NCBI RefSeq assembly: GCF_000732945.1
Contig: NZ_CP008944.1
Location: 838,553 to 902,552 of the forward strand
Direction: 5' to 3'
Origin: Corynebacterium atypicum
GTDB taxonomy: Bacteria; Actinomycetota; Actinomycetes; Mycobacteriales; Mycobacteriaceae
Length of the DNA: 64,000 nt
The position numbers were made by a program, and so were the translations under genes. Under the pieces are notes generated by a model, which was given only the letters and a program-made list of their open reading frames with translations, had not been told where the DNA came from and searched no databases. Positions 46,720 to 56,886 of the stretch are shown here, in pieces. Position 1 is the stretch's first letter, and each line of letters opens with the position of its first letter.

Positions 46720-47300
46720 CATTCCCGCGAGCCGAAGAGCTTCACGACTTTCTTTTGACACCAGTGGCCGAGCTCGGCCTCGAGCTAGAACAAGTCAGCG
46801 CCCGCCCGGCGGGGAAAAAGTCGGTGGTCGAGGTGACCGTCGACGCCGACGAGCGCCCCGGGCTGGACACCCTCGAGGAGGTCTCGCGACGGCTGTCGGA
46901 GCTTCTCGACGCCGCGGAGGCCGAGGGCACCTTTCGGTTCGGGGCGGGCTACACCCTCCAGGTGAGCACCCCCGGGGTGGATGCGCCGCTGCGCCAGGCT
47001 CGGCACTGGCGGCGCAACCGGGGTCGGCTGGTCGAGATCTCGGGCGCCGGGCGCGCCCCCGAGACCTGGCGGATCGGGCCGCTGAACGAGGACGAGACCG
47101 TGGTCGCTCTGGTCGGCCCGCACGGTACAATCACCAGCTGCCCGATTGCGGAGGTGCCACGGGCTGTGGTTCAGGTAGAGTTTTCTTGCCCGCCGCAGGC
47201 CGAGGTCGACGCGACGCGGCAGGATTTTTCTACGCTCACTTCACGCACGCACGCCGAACCTGCGGAAACGTCAGGAGCCGGCTCAAGGAAAGGACGATAA
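46716..47300 (+). CDS. rimP: Ribosome maturation factor RimP
   Basis: The protein has 194 residues. It helps 30S assembly. N-terminal KH-like part contains GLELEQVSARPAGKKSVVEV and the C-terminal SH3-like part YTLQVSTPGVDAPLRQARHW. A Ser/Thr-rich tail follows. NusA starts at the base after its stop codon, the standard rimP-nusA-infB order. Inferred leaderless start (TAATCT, 6 nt). Confidence 0.95.
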   Translation: MAFPRAEELHDFLLTPVAELGLELEQVSARPAGKKSVVEVTVDADERPGLDTLEEVSRRLSELLDAAEAEGTFRFGAGYTLQVSTPGVDAPLRQARHWRRNRGRLVEISGAGRAPETWRIGPLNEDETVVALVGPHGTITSCPIAEVPRAVVQVEFSCPPQAEVDATRQDFSTLTSRTHAEPAETSGAGSRKGR

Positions 47301-48308
47301 GTGAATATCGATATCGAGGCGCTCCGCGCGATAGAAAAAGAAAAGCAGATTCCGGTGCGCGATCTCCTCGAGACGATCGCGACCGCGCTTCTGGGCGCCT
47401 ACCGGGAATTCCGTGGGCCTAACCTGAAGGAATCGGACACGACTCGGGCGCGGGTGGACATCGACGTGCACACTGGCGAGGCCCGCGTCATCGTCACCGA
47501 ACGAGACGGCGCGGGCGAGGTGGTCGCCGAGTATGACGACACCCCGGACGGCTTCGCTCGAGTGGGTGCGCACGCGGTCCGTGGTGCGATCGTGCGCCGC
47601 CTGCGCGAGGCCGAGACAGGCCAGGTTTTTGACGCCTACCAGGGCCTGGAGGGCACCGTCGTCTCCGGAGTGGTGCAGCGCGACGCGCACGCGAACGCCC
47701 GCGGCATCGTCGTGGTCGACCTGGGTACCGAGCTGGAAAGCCAGGACGGCATCCTGTTGCCGGCAGAGCAGATCCCGGGCGAGCAGCTCAAGCACGGCGA
47801 TCGGGTGCGCACCTACGTCGTCGGGGTCTCCCGCGGGCCGCGCAACGTCCAGATCCAGCTGTCGCGCACGCACCCGGAGCTGATCAAGGGGCTGTTCGCG
47901 CTCGAGGTTCCAGAGATTGCCGAGGGCTCGGTGGAGATCGTCGGGATTGCCCGCGAGGCGGGACACCGCACCAAGATGGCGGTCCGGGCGATGACCCCGG
48001 GGTTTAACGCGAAAGGCGCATGCATCGGCCCGCGGGGCCAGCGCGTGCGCAACGTGATGAGCGAGTTGGCCGGCGAGAAGATCGACATCATCGATTACTC
48101 GGACGACCCCGCCCAATATGTGGGCAACGCTCTGGAGCCTTCGAAGGTCGTGCGCGTCGAGGTCGTCGACGCCGAGGCGCACTCCGCCCGGGTGACGGTG
48201 CCGGATTACCAGCTCTCCCTGGCGATCGGTCGTGAGGGTCAGAACGCCCGGCTGGCCGCTCGACTCACCGGCTGGAAGATCGATATCCACTCCGACGCGG
48301 AAGCCTAA
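47301..48308 (+). CDS. nusA: Transcription termination/antitermination protein NusA
   Basis: The protein has 335 residues, the short actinobacterial form. It binds RNA polymerase and nascent RNA. N-terminal domain MNIDIEALRAIEKEKQIPV is followed by S1 (about 110-180) and two KH domains (KAVRAMTPG-like segment TKMAVRAMTPGFNAKGACIG; later LAIGREGQNARLAARLTGWK). No C-terminal acidic repeats are present. GTG start follows CAAGGAAAGGAC. Confidence 0.96.
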   Translation: MNIDIEALRAIEKEKQIPVRDLLETIATALLGAYREFRGPNLKESDTTRARVDIDVHTGEARVIVTERDGAGEVVAEYDDTPDGFARVGAHAVRGAIVRRLREAETGQVFDAYQGLEGTVVSGVVQRDAHANARGIVVVDLGTELESQDGILLPAEQIPGEQLKHGDRVRTYVVGVSRGPRNVQIQLSRTHPELIKGLFALEVPEIAEGSVEIVGIAREAGHRTKMAVRAMTPGFNAKGACIGPRGQRVRNVMSELAGEKIDIIDYSDDPAQYVGNALEPSKVVRVEVVDAEAHSARVTVPDYQLSLAIGREGQNARLAARLTGWKIDIHSDAEA

Positions 48309-48418
48309 GCGCGGCCCCGCGACAGGTGGCACTGGGCCCTAAGTACGCTTTTGGGCCGCGGTCGCGTAGAATGCTTAACCGGCTCAGCGCCAGAAGTGAA
48401 GGGAGAGGATCGATAGCG

Positions 48419-48697
48419 ATGCCGGAGCGGACCTGTGTTGCCACGCGAGAGCGTCGAGCGGACACGGAGTTGCTCAGGCTAGTAGTCGATCCGAGCGATC
48501 CAGGGAGAATCATCCCGGATCCGCGCCGTCGGCTGCCCGGCCGCGGCGCGTGGATCAGCCCCAGCTTTCAGGTGGCTGAGCAAGCGATTAATCGGCGCGC
48601 GGTACACCGCGCGCTGCGGGTGTCTGTGCAGGCAGACGCCGGCCCGGTATTGGATTACCTGGCTAGTCACGAACCGAAAAGGAAGACCGAACCCTGA
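48419..48697 (+). CDS. ylxR: YlxR family RNA-binding protein
   Basis: The protein has 92 residues. It opens MPERTCVATRERRADTELLR and contains DPRRRLPGRGAWIS, the signature of the YlxR fold found between nusA and infB. Homologues bind RNA; an effect on RNase P has been reported for a Gram-positive member. AAGGGAGAGG lies upstream of the ATG at 48419. Confidence 0.92.
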   Translation: MPERTCVATRERRADTELLRLVVDPSDPGRIIPDPRRRLPGRGAWISPSFQVAEQAINRRAVHRALRVSVQADAGPVLDYLASHEPKRKTEP

Positions 48698-48800
48698 TGA
48701 GCACACGATGAAACATCAGCGATGAACGTCAACGACTTACACTAGCCCTGCCGGAAGGGCACTTTCCTCCGGCGGCTAGCAATTTACTTAGAGGAGAGAA

Positions 48801-51590
48801 GTGCCCGGAAAGCTACGTGTTCACGAGCTCGCCAAACAAATCGGCATCACCAGCAAAGAATTGCTCGCCACGCTCAAGGAGCAGGGCGAATTTGTCAAGA
48901 CTGCGTCCTCGACGATCGAGCCGCCGGTGGTGCGCAAGATGCGCAATTTCTACGCGGACAAGCTAGAAAATGCTCAAGAATCCACGGGCGGATCAACCGA
49001 CGCCCCCAAGGCTGGACAGAAGAAGCCCGCGGCGCAGAAGCCGGCGGGTGGCGCTCCGAAGCCCGGCCCGAAGCCGGGGCCGAAGGCCGCCTCCGGCCGA
49101 CCAGCGCCTAAGCCGGGTCAGCCCGGCCCGAAGCCGGGCGCCGCTGCGCCGAAGCCTGGCCCGCAAAAGTCCCAGACGACTGCGCCGAAGCCGGGGCAGG
49201 CGGCCAAGCCGGGCGCTAGCGCCCCCAAGCCGGGGCAGAAGCCTCGCGGCGCGGCGCCGGCCGGCGATCAGGCCCCCCGTCAGCAGCGCGGCAAAGCTGC
49301 TCCCAAGCCGGGGGCCATGCCGCGTCCGCGCGGCAAGGCCGCTCCCAAGCCGGGGCCGCGTCCGGGCGCCAAGGCGCCGCGGGTGGCCAACAACCCATTT
49401 TCTTCGGGCACGTCTTCCGAGCGGCCGGCACCGCGCCCAGGCGGCACCGGAGGTGCCCAGAAAAAGCGCGGTGGCGCTGGCGGCGGCAAGCGCCCGACGC
49501 CTGCGATGATGCCCTCGCACCCGAGCCCGGGGCAGATGCCGTCGAAGTCCGCGACGAGTTCGCGGCGCGGCAACCGTGGCGGTGCCCGCCGCGGCGGCCC
49601 GGGTGGTCCGGGCGGTGCCGGCGGACCGGGTGGCTTCCGGGGCGGCCGTGGTGGCCGTCGCGGCGGCACCGCGGGCGCGTTCGGCCGGCCGGGCGGCGCC
49701 CCGCGCAAGGGGCGCAAGTCCAAGCGGCAGAAGCGGCACGAGTACGAGGCGATGAAGGCGCCCAAGGTCGTCGGCGGCGTGCATCTGCCCGACGGCAAGG
49801 GTAAGACCCTGCGGCTGCGCCGTGGTGCCTCGCTGGCGGACTTCGCCGAGAAGATCGATACGGATGCTTCGAACTTGGTTCAGGCGTTGTTCAACCTGGG
49901 CGAGATGGTCACGGCCACGGCCAGCGTCTCGGAGGAGACCCTGCAGCTGCTCGGCGATGAGATGAACTTCCACGTGGAGGTCGTCTCGCCGGAGGACGAG
50001 GACCGCGAGCTGCTCGAGTCCTTCGACCTGCAGTTCGGCGAGGACGAAGGCGGCGAGGACGAGCTCGAGCGGCGTCCTCCGGTGGTGACCGTGATGGGTC
50101 ACGTCGACCACGGCAAGACTCGACTGCTGGATGCGATCCGGCACGAGAACGTGGGCAAGGGCGAGGCCGGCGGAATCACCCAGGGCATCGGCGCCTACCA
50201 GGTCGACGTCGACGTCGACGGCTCCGAGCGCACGATCACGTTCCTCGATACCCCGGGCCACGAGGCGTTCACCGCCATGCGTGCCCGCGGTGCGAAGTCG
50301 ACGGACATCGCCGTGCTGGTGGTAGCCGCTGACGACGGCGTGATGCCGCAGACGGTCGAGGCCATCAACCACGCTAAGGCCGCCGACGTGCCGATCGTGG
50401 TTGCCGTCAACAAGATCGATAAGCCGGAGGCTCAGCCGGAGCGGATTCGCGGCCAGCTGACCGAGTACGGCCTGGTGTCCGAGGAATACGGCGGCGACAC
50501 GATGTTCGTCGACATTTCTGCTAAGCAGAACCAGAACATCGACCAGCTGCTCGAGGCCGTGTGCCTGACCGCAGACGCCGCTTTGGACCTGCGGGCAAAC
50601 CCGTCGATGGACGCCCAGGGCGTGGCCATCGAGGCCCACCTGGACCGCGGCCGCGGCCCGGTCGCGACCGTCATCGTCCAGCGCGGCACGCTGCGGGTCG
50701 GCGATTCGATCGTGGCCGGCGACACCCACGGCAGGGTGCGCCGCATGGTCGACGAGTACGGCAACGACGTCGAGGAGGCGGGCCCGTCGCGGCCGGTGCA
50801 GGTCCAGGGCCTCAACGGGGTCCCGGGCGCGGGCGACAACCTGCTGGTGGTCGACGACGACCGCGTGGCTCGCCAGATTGCGAACCAGCGTGATGCGCGC
50901 CGTCGGTCCGCGGAGGCGGCCAAGCGGCGCAAGCGGGTCTCGCTGGAGGACCTCGACAAGGTGCTCAAGGAGACCTCGACGCTCAACCTCATCCTCAAGG
51001 GCGACAACGCCGGCTCGGTCGAGGCGCTGGAAGACGCGCTGCTCAAGATCGAGGTCGACGACGAGGTCGAGCTGAACATCATCGATCGCGGCGTGGGCGC
51101 GGTGACCCAGACCAACGTCTCGTTGGCGGCCGCTTCCGACGCTGTGATTATCGCCTTCAACGTCCGCTCCGAGGGCAAGGCGACCGAGGAGGCCAACGCC
51201 GAGGGCGTGGATATCCGTTACTACACGGTGATCTACCAGGCCATCGACGAGGTCGAGAGCGCCCTGAAGGGCATGCTCAAGCCGATCTACGAGGATCGCG
51301 ACCTGGGCGAGGCGGAGATCCGCCAGCTGTTCAAGGCCTCCGCGGTTGGCCTCATCGCCGGCTGCATGGTCGAAAGCGGCAAGGTCCGCCGCGGTGCCAA
51401 GGTTCGCCTGGTACGCGACGGCAACGTCATCGCCGATAAGGCGACGATCGAATCCTTGCGGCGCGGCAAAGACGACGTCACGGAGGTCTCCGCGGGCTAC
51501 GAGTGCGGTATGGTGCTCAGCTACCCGGACATCGCCGTGGGCGACAAGATCCAGGTCTTCGAGACCGTGGAGGTGCCCCGCGAGGCCTAG
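48801..51590 (+). CDS. infB: Translation initiation factor IF-2
   Basis: The protein has 929 residues. It places fMet-tRNA on the ribosome. The first ~50 residues form the IF-2 N-terminal fold ([20 protein letters not shown]). Residues ~60-310 are low-complexity, with many [11 protein letters not shown] units then Gly/Arg-rich sequence. The G domain starts at about 430 with [16 protein letters not shown] and includes [12 protein letters not shown] and NKIDKPEA. Domains II-IV follow. GTG start after GAGGAGA. A terminator follows. Confidence 0.97.
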   Translation: MPGKLRVHELAKQIGITSKELLATLKEQGEFVKTASSTIEPPVVRKMRNFYADKLENAQESTGGSTDAPKAGQKKPAAQKPAGGAPKPGPKPGPKAASGRPAPKPGQPGPKPGAAAPKPGPQKSQTTAPKPGQAAKPGASAPKPGQKPRGAAPAGDQAPRQQRGKAAPKPGAMPRPRGKAAPKPGPRPGAKAPRVANNPFSSGTSSERPAPRPGGTGGAQKKRGGAGGGKRPTPAMMPSHPSPGQMPSKSATSSRRGNRGGARRGGPGGPGGAGGPGGFRGGRGGRRGGTAGAFGRPGGAPRKGRKSKRQKRHEYEAMKAPKVVGGVHLPDGKGKTLRLRRGASLADFAEKIDTDASNLVQALFNLGEMVTATASVSEETLQLLGDEMNFHVEVVSPEDEDRELLESFDLQFGEDEGGEDELERRPPVVTVMGHVDHGKTRLLDAIRHENVGKGEAGGITQGIGAYQVDVDVDGSERTITFLDTPGHEAFTAMRARGAKSTDIAVLVVAADDGVMPQTVEAINHAKAADVPIVVAVNKIDKPEAQPERIRGQLTEYGLVSEEYGGDTMFVDISAKQNQNIDQLLEAVCLTADAALDLRANPSMDAQGVAIEAHLDRGRGPVATVIVQRGTLRVGDSIVAGDTHGRVRRMVDEYGNDVEEAGPSRPVQVQGLNGVPGAGDNLLVVDDDRVARQIANQRDARRRSAEAAKRRKRVSLEDLDKVLKETSTLNLILKGDNAGSVEALEDALLKIEVDDEVELNIIDRGVGAVTQTNVSLAAASDAVIIAFNVRSEGKATEEANAEGVDIRYYTVIYQAIDEVESALKGMLKPIYEDRDLGEAEIRQLFKASAVGLIAGCMVESGKVRRGAKVRLVRDGNVIADKATIESLRRGKDDVTEVSAGYECGMVLSYPDIAVGDKIQVFETVEVPREA

Positions 51591-51616
51591 CCGAAGCATG
51601 TGGCCCGCCTTGTGAG

Positions 51617-51661
51617 CCGGGCGCCGGATGCAGGATTACCTGCCTTCGGCGCCCGGTTTTT
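51617..51661 (+). terminator. Intrinsic terminator after infB
   Basis: ccgggcgccg (51617-51626) and cggcgcccgg (51647-51656) form a perfect 10-bp stem with a 20-nt loop, directly followed by five T residues. It would separate infB from rbfA, which must then have its own promoter (a possible -10, TAGAAT, is at 51672-51677). Confidence 0.88.
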
Positions 51662-51714
51662 CGGTGCCGGCTAGAATGACTCTGTATTTTATTGGCTCGA
51701 ACGAGGGGATCTCT

Positions 51715-52167
51715 ATGGCTGACCCAGCACGCGCAGGCCGCATGGCCAAGCGCATCCAGACGATCGTTGCGACCGCCCTGGAACGGGAGATTAAAGATCC
51801 CCGGGTGGAATTGGTAACGATCACAGACTGCCGGCTGACCGGGGACCTGCACGACGCGACGGTGTATTACACCGTGCGCGGCAAGCGCATCGACGAGGCC
51901 CCGGACGTGAAGCGCGCAGCCGAGGGGCTGAAGGCGGTGCGCGGCACGTTGCGCCGGCGAGTGGGCGAGGAGCTAAGCGTTCGGTTCACCCCGACGCTCG
52001 CGTTCGAGCTAGACGAGGTGCCCGAGGCGAGCGCCCGCATGGAAGAGCTGCTGGCCCGCGCCCGGGCTCGCGACGAGGAGCTGGCGCGCCAGCGCGCCGG
52101 AGCTACCCCGGCCGGGGATGCAGACCCGTACCGCGACAGTGGCGAGCGCGATGACCCCGAGCACTAG
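51715..52167 (+). CDS. rbfA: Ribosome-binding factor A
   Basis: The protein has 150 residues. It acts late in 30S maturation. Signature parts are [20 protein letters not shown] and [21 protein letters not shown]; the KH-like fold ends at [20 protein letters not shown]. An acidic tail follows. ATG at 51715 was preferred to the upstream ATGs at 51628 and 51676, which precede the conserved start. The nrnA start lies inside its last codons. Confidence 0.95.
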   Translation: MADPARAGRMAKRIQTIVATALEREIKDPRVELVTITDCRLTGDLHDATVYYTVRGKRIDEAPDVKRAAEGLKAVRGTLRRRVGEELSVRFTPTLAFELDEVPEASARMEELLARARARDEELARQRAGATPAGDADPYRDSGERDDPEH

Positions 52168-53140
52168 CGTGCCGGCCGATTTTTCGTCGGCGTGCCGTCT
52201 GGTGGCGGCGGCGGACACCGTCGTGGCCGTGGGCCACGTGCGCCCCGACGCCGACGCGGTCGGCTCCGTGTGCGCCATGGTCCGGGGGTTGAGCCAACTG
52301 GGCAAGCGGTGCGCGGGTGTGATCGGCCAAGACGAGGCGCTGGGTGATCACCTGCTGACCATCCCCGGGGCAGCCGAGGTGGCCTGTGGCGCTACGCTGC
52401 CCGGAGCGGACCTCTATGTGGTGGTGGACTGTGCGTCGCTGGAGCGTACCGGCGCGTTTGCCGCGGAGCTTGAGCTCCGCCGCGAGAAGGTCGTGGTGAT
52501 CGACCACCACGAGTCCAACCCTGGCTTCGGGGCCGTCGACGTCATCGTGCCGGAGGCGGAGTCCACCACGGTACTGGTCGAGCAGCTGTTATACAGCCTT
52601 CCCGGCGTTGAGCTGGACCGCGAGCTCGCCCACTGCCTGTACGCGGGGCTGATGACCGATACCGGGAGTTTCCGGTGGGGCGGCCCCCGGATGCACGAGG
52701 CGGCGGGGCGCTGGCTGGGCTTCGAGCTCGATCCGCGCCGGATCGCCGGCGAACTCGTGGACTCGGTGTCGAGCGCGGATCTGAGGATGATCGGCGCGGT
52801 GCTCGACTCGGCCTGCCGTTACGAGTGCTGGCCGGGCGTCCTGCTCGTGCTGACCGCGCCTAGAAGGCTCATCGGCGGCCATCCTAGGCAGGCCGTCGAG
52901 GTGTTGATCGACCTGGTAGCCGGCACGCGGGATGCGGACGTCGCGGCGGTGCTCAAGGAGGTCGGGCCCGCCTGTTGGTCGGTCTCGTTGCGCTCGGCCA
53001 CGCTCAACGTGGCCGAGATCGCCGCCCGGCTGGGCGGTGGCGGGCATCGCGCCGCCGCCGGGGTCACGTTGACCGGGACGCGGGAAGATGTTGTTGTTGC
53101 GTTGCAGAAGGAGATAGGCCATTGCCGGCAAAACCTGTAG
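52151..53140 (+). CDS. nrnA: DHH-family phosphoesterase, nanoRNase/pAp phosphatase type
   Basis: The protein has 329 residues. DHH motifs: [16 protein letters not shown] (I), VVVDCAS (II), [13 protein letters not shown] (III) and a DHHA1 C-terminal signature [10 protein letters not shown]. Family members degrade short RNAs, pAp and, in mycobacteria, cyclic dinucleotides. ATG at 52151 overlaps rbfA by 17 nt; the start is not certain because an earlier in-frame ATG exists at 52118. Its end overlaps the MATE gene. Confidence 0.9.
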   Translation: MTPSTSVPADFSSACRLVAAADTVVAVGHVRPDADAVGSVCAMVRGLSQLGKRCAGVIGQDEALGDHLLTIPGAAEVACGATLPGADLYVVVDCASLERTGAFAAELELRREKVVVIDHHESNPGFGAVDVIVPEAESTTVLVEQLLYSLPGVELDRELAHCLYAGLMTDTGSFRWGGPRMHEAAGRWLGFELDPRRIAGELVDSVSSADLRMIGAVLDSACRYECWPGVLLVLTAPRRLIGGHPRQAVEVLIDLVAGTRDADVAAVLKEVGPACWSVSLRSATLNVAEIAARLGGGGHRAAAGVTLTGTREDVVVALQKEIGHCRQNL

Positions 53141-54441
53141 GCAACCAGACCGCTGCAGCGGTCCCGGAAGTCTCCGCCCGCAGGATTTTTGCACTGGCGC
53201 TGCCCGCGCTCGGCGTGTTGGCGGCGACGCCGCTTTACCTGCTGCTCGATACGGCGGTGGTCGGCAGGCTGGGCAGCTTCGAGCTGGCCGCGCTAGCCGC
53301 GGGGACGACGATTCAGTCGCAGGTGACCACGCAGCTGACCTTTCTGAGCTACGGCACCACGGCGCGCTCCTCCCGGCTCTTCGGTCAGGGTCGGCGCGCG
53401 GACGCGATCGCCGAGGGGGTGCAGGCGACGTGGGTTGCCATCGCCGTCGGGCTGGTGCTTGCGGGCCTGATCGTGGCGTTCGCGCCGGTCTTCGCCGGCT
53501 GGCTGACCGGCAAACCGGAGGTGGCCGCCGAGGCCGCGCACTGGATGCGGGTGGCAGCTCTGGCCATCCCGCTCACGCTGGTGGTTATGGCCGGTAACGG
53601 CTGGCTGCGCGGTATCCAGAACACCCGGTTGCCTCTGGTGTTCACGCTAGCCGGCGTCATTCCAGGCGCTATCCTCGTGCCGTTTTTGGCCGGGCATTTC
53701 GGGCTCGTCGGGTCGGCGTGGGCGAACGTCATCGGGGTGACGATTACGGCCAGCTGTTTCGTGGGCGCGCTGGCGCGCAGCCACGAGGGGAGTTGGCGCC
53801 CGAACCCGCAGGTGATTAGCAAACAGCTCGTCTTGGGGCGCGACTTGATCGTGAGGTCGTTGAGCTTCCAGGTGGCCTTCCTGTCCGCCGCGGCGGTGGC
53901 CGCGCGGTTCGGCACGGCGGCGCTGGCCGCCCACCAGATTCTGTTGCAGCTGTGGAACTTTATCACCCTCGTGCTGGACTCGCTGGCCATCGCCGCGCAG
54001 ACGCTGACCGGCGCCGCGCTCGGCGGGGGTACCATTGCGGTGGCCTACCGCACGGGCCGAAGGATCACCGGATACTCGGTGGGCTTCGCGGCGGCGCTTG
54101 GCGTGGTCTTCGCCGCAGGCGCCGGCGTCATTCCGCGAATTTTCACCCCGGATAGCGAAGTGCTCGAGCAGCTGAGCGGCCCGTGGTGGCTCATGATCGT
54201 GATGATCGTGCTCGGCGGCGTGGTCTTCGCCCTCGACGGGGTGCTGCTGGGGGCCTCGGACGCGGTGTTCTTGAGAAACGCGACGATCGTGGCGGTCATT
54301 TTCGGCTTCTTGCCCGGGGTGTGGATCTCGTTCGCCGTCGACGGTGGCCTGTTCGGCGTGTGGTGCGGGCTTGTCGCCTTCATCGCGTTGCGTATGATCG
54401 CTGTTATCTGGCGTTTTCGATCTCGGCGATGGGCGGAGTGA
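53122..54441 (+). CDS. dinF: MATE family efflux transporter (DinF-like)
   Basis: The protein has 439 residues and about twelve membrane segments. The N-terminal pattern ALPALGVLAATPLYLLLDTAVVG and the central repeat SFQVAFLSAAAVAARFGTAALAAHQI are typical of the DinF branch of MATE transporters. They export drugs or oxidants with a cation gradient. A TTG start at 53122 was chosen because AGAAGGAG lies 8 nt upstream; this makes a 19-bp overlap with nrnA. The nrnA-dinF order matches mycobacteria. Confidence 0.88.
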   Translation: MPAKPVGNQTAAAVPEVSARRIFALALPALGVLAATPLYLLLDTAVVGRLGSFELAALAAGTTIQSQVTTQLTFLSYGTTARSSRLFGQGRRADAIAEGVQATWVAIAVGLVLAGLIVAFAPVFAGWLTGKPEVAAEAAHWMRVAALAIPLTLVVMAGNGWLRGIQNTRLPLVFTLAGVIPGAILVPFLAGHFGLVGSAWANVIGVTITASCFVGALARSHEGSWRPNPQVISKQLVLGRDLIVRSLSFQVAFLSAAAVAARFGTAALAAHQILLQLWNFITLVLDSLAIAAQTLTGAALGGGTIAVAYRTGRRITGYSVGFAAALGVVFAAGAGVIPRIFTPDSEVLEQLSGPWWLMIVMIVLGGVVFALDGVLLGASDAVFLRNATIVAVIFGFLPGVWISFAVDGGLFGVWCGLVAFIALRMIAVIWRFRSRRWAE

Positions 54442-54445
54442 CCAC

Positions 54446-55267
54446 ATGGCGGCTCGCAGACTGCCCAGGACGCTGTGGGCGGTATCTGATCTCCACGCGT
54501 CCGTGCGGGCCAACCGGGCGCGCCTGGCGGAGCTGACCCCGGATAACCCGGCCGATTGGCTGATCGTCGCCGGTGATGTCGCCGAGCGCACGCACGTGGT
54601 CATCGAGGTGCTCCTGGAGCTGTCGCGCCGCTACGAGAAGGTCATCTGGGTTCCCGGCAACCACGAGCTGTTTTCGCGGTCGAGCGACCGGGCCACGGGG
54701 CGGGCCAAATACGAGGAACTTGTCGCCGGCTGCCAGCGCATCGGGGTGCTCACTCCCGAGGATGCCTACGCGAGCTTCGCTGGGATGACCGTCGTCCCGC
54801 TATTTACCCTCTACGACTACTCCTTCCGCATCGCCGGGCTGTACGTGGAGGAGGCGCTGGCCCGGGCCCGGCAGCGGCAGGTGGTGATGACGGACGAGTA
54901 CGCGATCGCCCCATTCGTCGACGTGCGCGCCTGGTGCTGGGACCGGCTCGCGTATTCGGTGCGCAGGCTGTCGCAGATCCGCGGCGAAACATTGCTGATC
55001 AACCACTGGCCGTTGGTTCAGGAACCGACGCTTAACCTAGCTCTGCCCGAGCTTGCGCTGTGGTGCGGGACCCGGCACACCCGCGACTGGACGCGCCGCT
55101 ACAACGCGCGCGCCGTGGTCTACGGCCACCTGCACACCCCGGGTGCGATGACTGTCGACGGCGTGGCGCACCACGAGGTGTCCTTGGGCTACCCGCGGGA
55201 GTGGAAACTCCGGAAGACCGCCCCGCCGTGGCCGTACCCGGTGTTGGTCGAGAAGGCTGGACGATGA
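54446..55267 (+). CDS. pptH: Metallophosphoesterase, probable phosphopantetheinyl hydrolase PptH
   Basis: The protein has 273 residues. Calcineurin-type metal sites are clear: VSDLHAS, VAGDVAE, VPGNHELF, INHWPLV and YGHLHTPGA. In M. tuberculosis the homologue paired with pptT (Rv2795c, PptH) removes 4'-phosphopantetheine from carrier proteins and opposes PptT. The ATGA overlap with pptT supports the same pairing here (inference). A nucleotide or other phosphoester substrate remains possible. Confidence 0.85.
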   Translation: MAARRLPRTLWAVSDLHASVRANRARLAELTPDNPADWLIVAGDVAERTHVVIEVLLELSRRYEKVIWVPGNHELFSRSSDRATGRAKYEELVAGCQRIGVLTPEDAYASFAGMTVVPLFTLYDYSFRIAGLYVEEALARARQRQVVMTDEYAIAPFVDVRAWCWDRLAYSVRRLSQIRGETLLINHWPLVQEPTLNLALPELALWCGTRHTRDWTRRYNARAVVYGHLHTPGAMTVDGVAHHEVSLGYPREWKLRKTAPPWPYPVLVEKAGR

Positions 55268-55953
55268 TCCACTCCGGGCTCTTTCCGCCCCAGGCGCGGT
55301 TTTGCTACGTGGTCACAGAGAAGGCTCCTACGGTGCACAACCTGCAGAATTACCTGCATCTCCACCCCCTGGAACGGGCGCTCGTCTCGCACGCGGTGGA
55401 CAAGCGCAAGGCGGAGTTCGGTGACGCCCGCTGGTGCGCGCACACGGCGTTAGGGGAGCTGGCGGCCCCGCAGCGCCCGATCTTGCGCGGGGAGCGCGGC
55501 ATGCCCCTGTGGCCGGCGGGGTACACGGGCTCCATCACTCATACCAACGGCCTGCGTGCCGCGGTAGTCAGCCGCGTCTGCGCGAGCGCCTCGCTAGGCC
55601 TCGACGCTGAGCCCAATGAGCCGCTGGGCGACGACGTGCTCGGGGTCATCGCGAGGGAAGGGGAGAAAGCCCAGCTCGACACCCTGAGACAGCGCGGCGT
55701 CCAGCACCCAGACCGCCTGCTGTTCTGCGCCAAGGAGGCGACGTACAAGGCCTGGTTCCCGCTTACGTTGCGCTGGCTGGGGTTTGACCAAGCCGAGATC
55801 GATCTGCGCGCCGACGGCACCTTCATCTCCTACCTTTTGGTGCGTCCCACGCCCGTGCCCTTCATCGAAGGCCGGTGGGAGCAGGCCGAGGGCTACGTCG
55901 TCGCTGCCACGGCCGTCAAGCGCGTGTTCTCCCGGCGCTACCTGCGCTATTAG
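55264..55953 (+). CDS. pptT: 4'-phosphopantetheinyl transferase (PptT type)
   Basis: The protein has 229 residues. It attaches phosphopantetheine from CoA to acyl- and peptidyl-carrier proteins, needed for mycolic acid and polyketide synthesis. Motifs are GSITHTNGLRAAVV, SLGLDAEPNEPL and LLFCAKEATYKAWFPLT (the Mg/CoA site). ATG overlaps the pptH stop by 4 nt. The gene ends 57 bp before the convergent truB. Confidence 0.94.
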   Translation: MIHSGLFPPQARFCYVVTEKAPTVHNLQNYLHLHPLERALVSHAVDKRKAEFGDARWCAHTALGELAAPQRPILRGERGMPLWPAGYTGSITHTNGLRAAVVSRVCASASLGLDAEPNEPLGDDVLGVIAREGEKAQLDTLRQRGVQHPDRLLFCAKEATYKAWFPLTLRWLGFDQAEIDLRADGTFISYLLVRPTPVPFIEGRWEQAEGYVVAATAVKRVFSRRYLRY

Positions 55954-56010
55954 CGATCCGGGCACGTATCGCCTGCCGTGCAGGCGGTATGTGGGAAAGC
56001 TCTGCGGGGC

Positions 56011-56886
56011 TTAGAGGGTTGCGGGGCGGGCGACGAACACCGTCTTGAGTGCGCGGCCGTTGACCTCGACGAGCGCGACGACCCGGCCGTCGGGCCCCAT
56101 GGCCGCCCGAACGCCCGCGAACGCCCTCGCTGCGTCGACGGGGAGGCGCTTTCCTTGCGAGAGCGCGTGGTACTCCGGCTCGGTGACTGAGATCGGCGGG
56201 TAGCAGCGCGCCATCGCCTCGTCCAGGGAGAGCGATAGGCGGGGTGACTTGGTCAGCTCGTCGAGCGGTGTCGCCTCGTCGAGGCCGAAGGGGCCGGCCT
56301 CGGTGCGCCGCAGCGCGGTCAGATGTCCGCCTAGGTCGCGGGCGAGAGCCCGGATGTAGGTGCCCGCGGAACACCGGACCGAGACCTTGACGTCTGCCCC
56401 GGATCGGGACAGCACGTCGAATGCGGTCACTGTGACCGGGCGCGCAGGCAGCTGAACTTCCTCGCCCGCGCGTACCCGCGCGTAGGCGCGCTTGCCGTCG
56501 ATCTTGATCGCCGAAACGGAGCTGGGTACCTGCATAATGTCGCCGGTGAGCCGGGCGATGCCCGCCTGGAGCTCGGCGTCGGAAAGCGGGGCGGTGGTGG
56601 CGATCACCTCGCCTTCGGCGTCGTCGGTCGAGGTGCGCTCCCCGAGCCGGATGGTCGCCTCGTAGGCCTTGGTGGCTGCGGTTAAGTGGGCGAGGAACTT
56701 CGTGCCCCGGTTGATGCCGGCGAGCAATACTCCGGTGGCCATCGGGTCGAGGGTGCCGGCGTGGCCCACCTTGCGAGTGCCCATGATGCGCCGGAGTCGG
56801 CCCACGACGTCGTGCGAGGTAATCCCCTCGGGCTTGTCGACGACGACGAGCCCGGAGCTGGCCAGCGGATCATCCTGTGCAGTCAT
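56011..56886 (-). CDS. truB: tRNA pseudouridine-55 synthase
   Basis: The protein has 291 residues. The catalytic Asp lies in RKVGHAGTLDPMATGVL. Other family blocks are GLVVVDKPEGITSHDVVGRL, YEATIRLGERTSTDDAEG, QVPSSVSAIKIDGKRAYARV and GTYIRALARDLG. ATG at 56886 was chosen because, on the minus strand, TAAACT ends 8 nt before it. Divergent from ribF with 61 bp between start codons. Confidence 0.96.
   Translation of the reverse strand: MTAQDDPLASSGLVVVDKPEGITSHDVVGRLRRIMGTRKVGHAGTLDPMATGVLLAGINRGTKFLAHLTAATKAYEATIRLGERTSTDDAEGEVIATTAPLSDAELQAGIARLTGDIMQVPSSVSAIKIDGKRAYARVRAGEEVQLPARPVTVTAFDVLSRSGADVKVSVRCSAGTYIRALARDLGGHLTALRRTEAGPFGLDEATPLDELTKSPRLSLSLDEAMARCYPPISVTEPEYHALSQGKRLPVDAARAFAGVRAAMGPDGRVVALVEVNGRALKTVFVARPATL

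Noticed and set aside
48993..51599. 868-codon open frame on the minus strand opposite infB
   Set aside because: Its sequence is the antisense of a well-recognised IF-2 gene; the composition (many His, Leu, Val, Asp, Arg) is what antisense of GC-rich coding DNA gives. No domain is recognisable.
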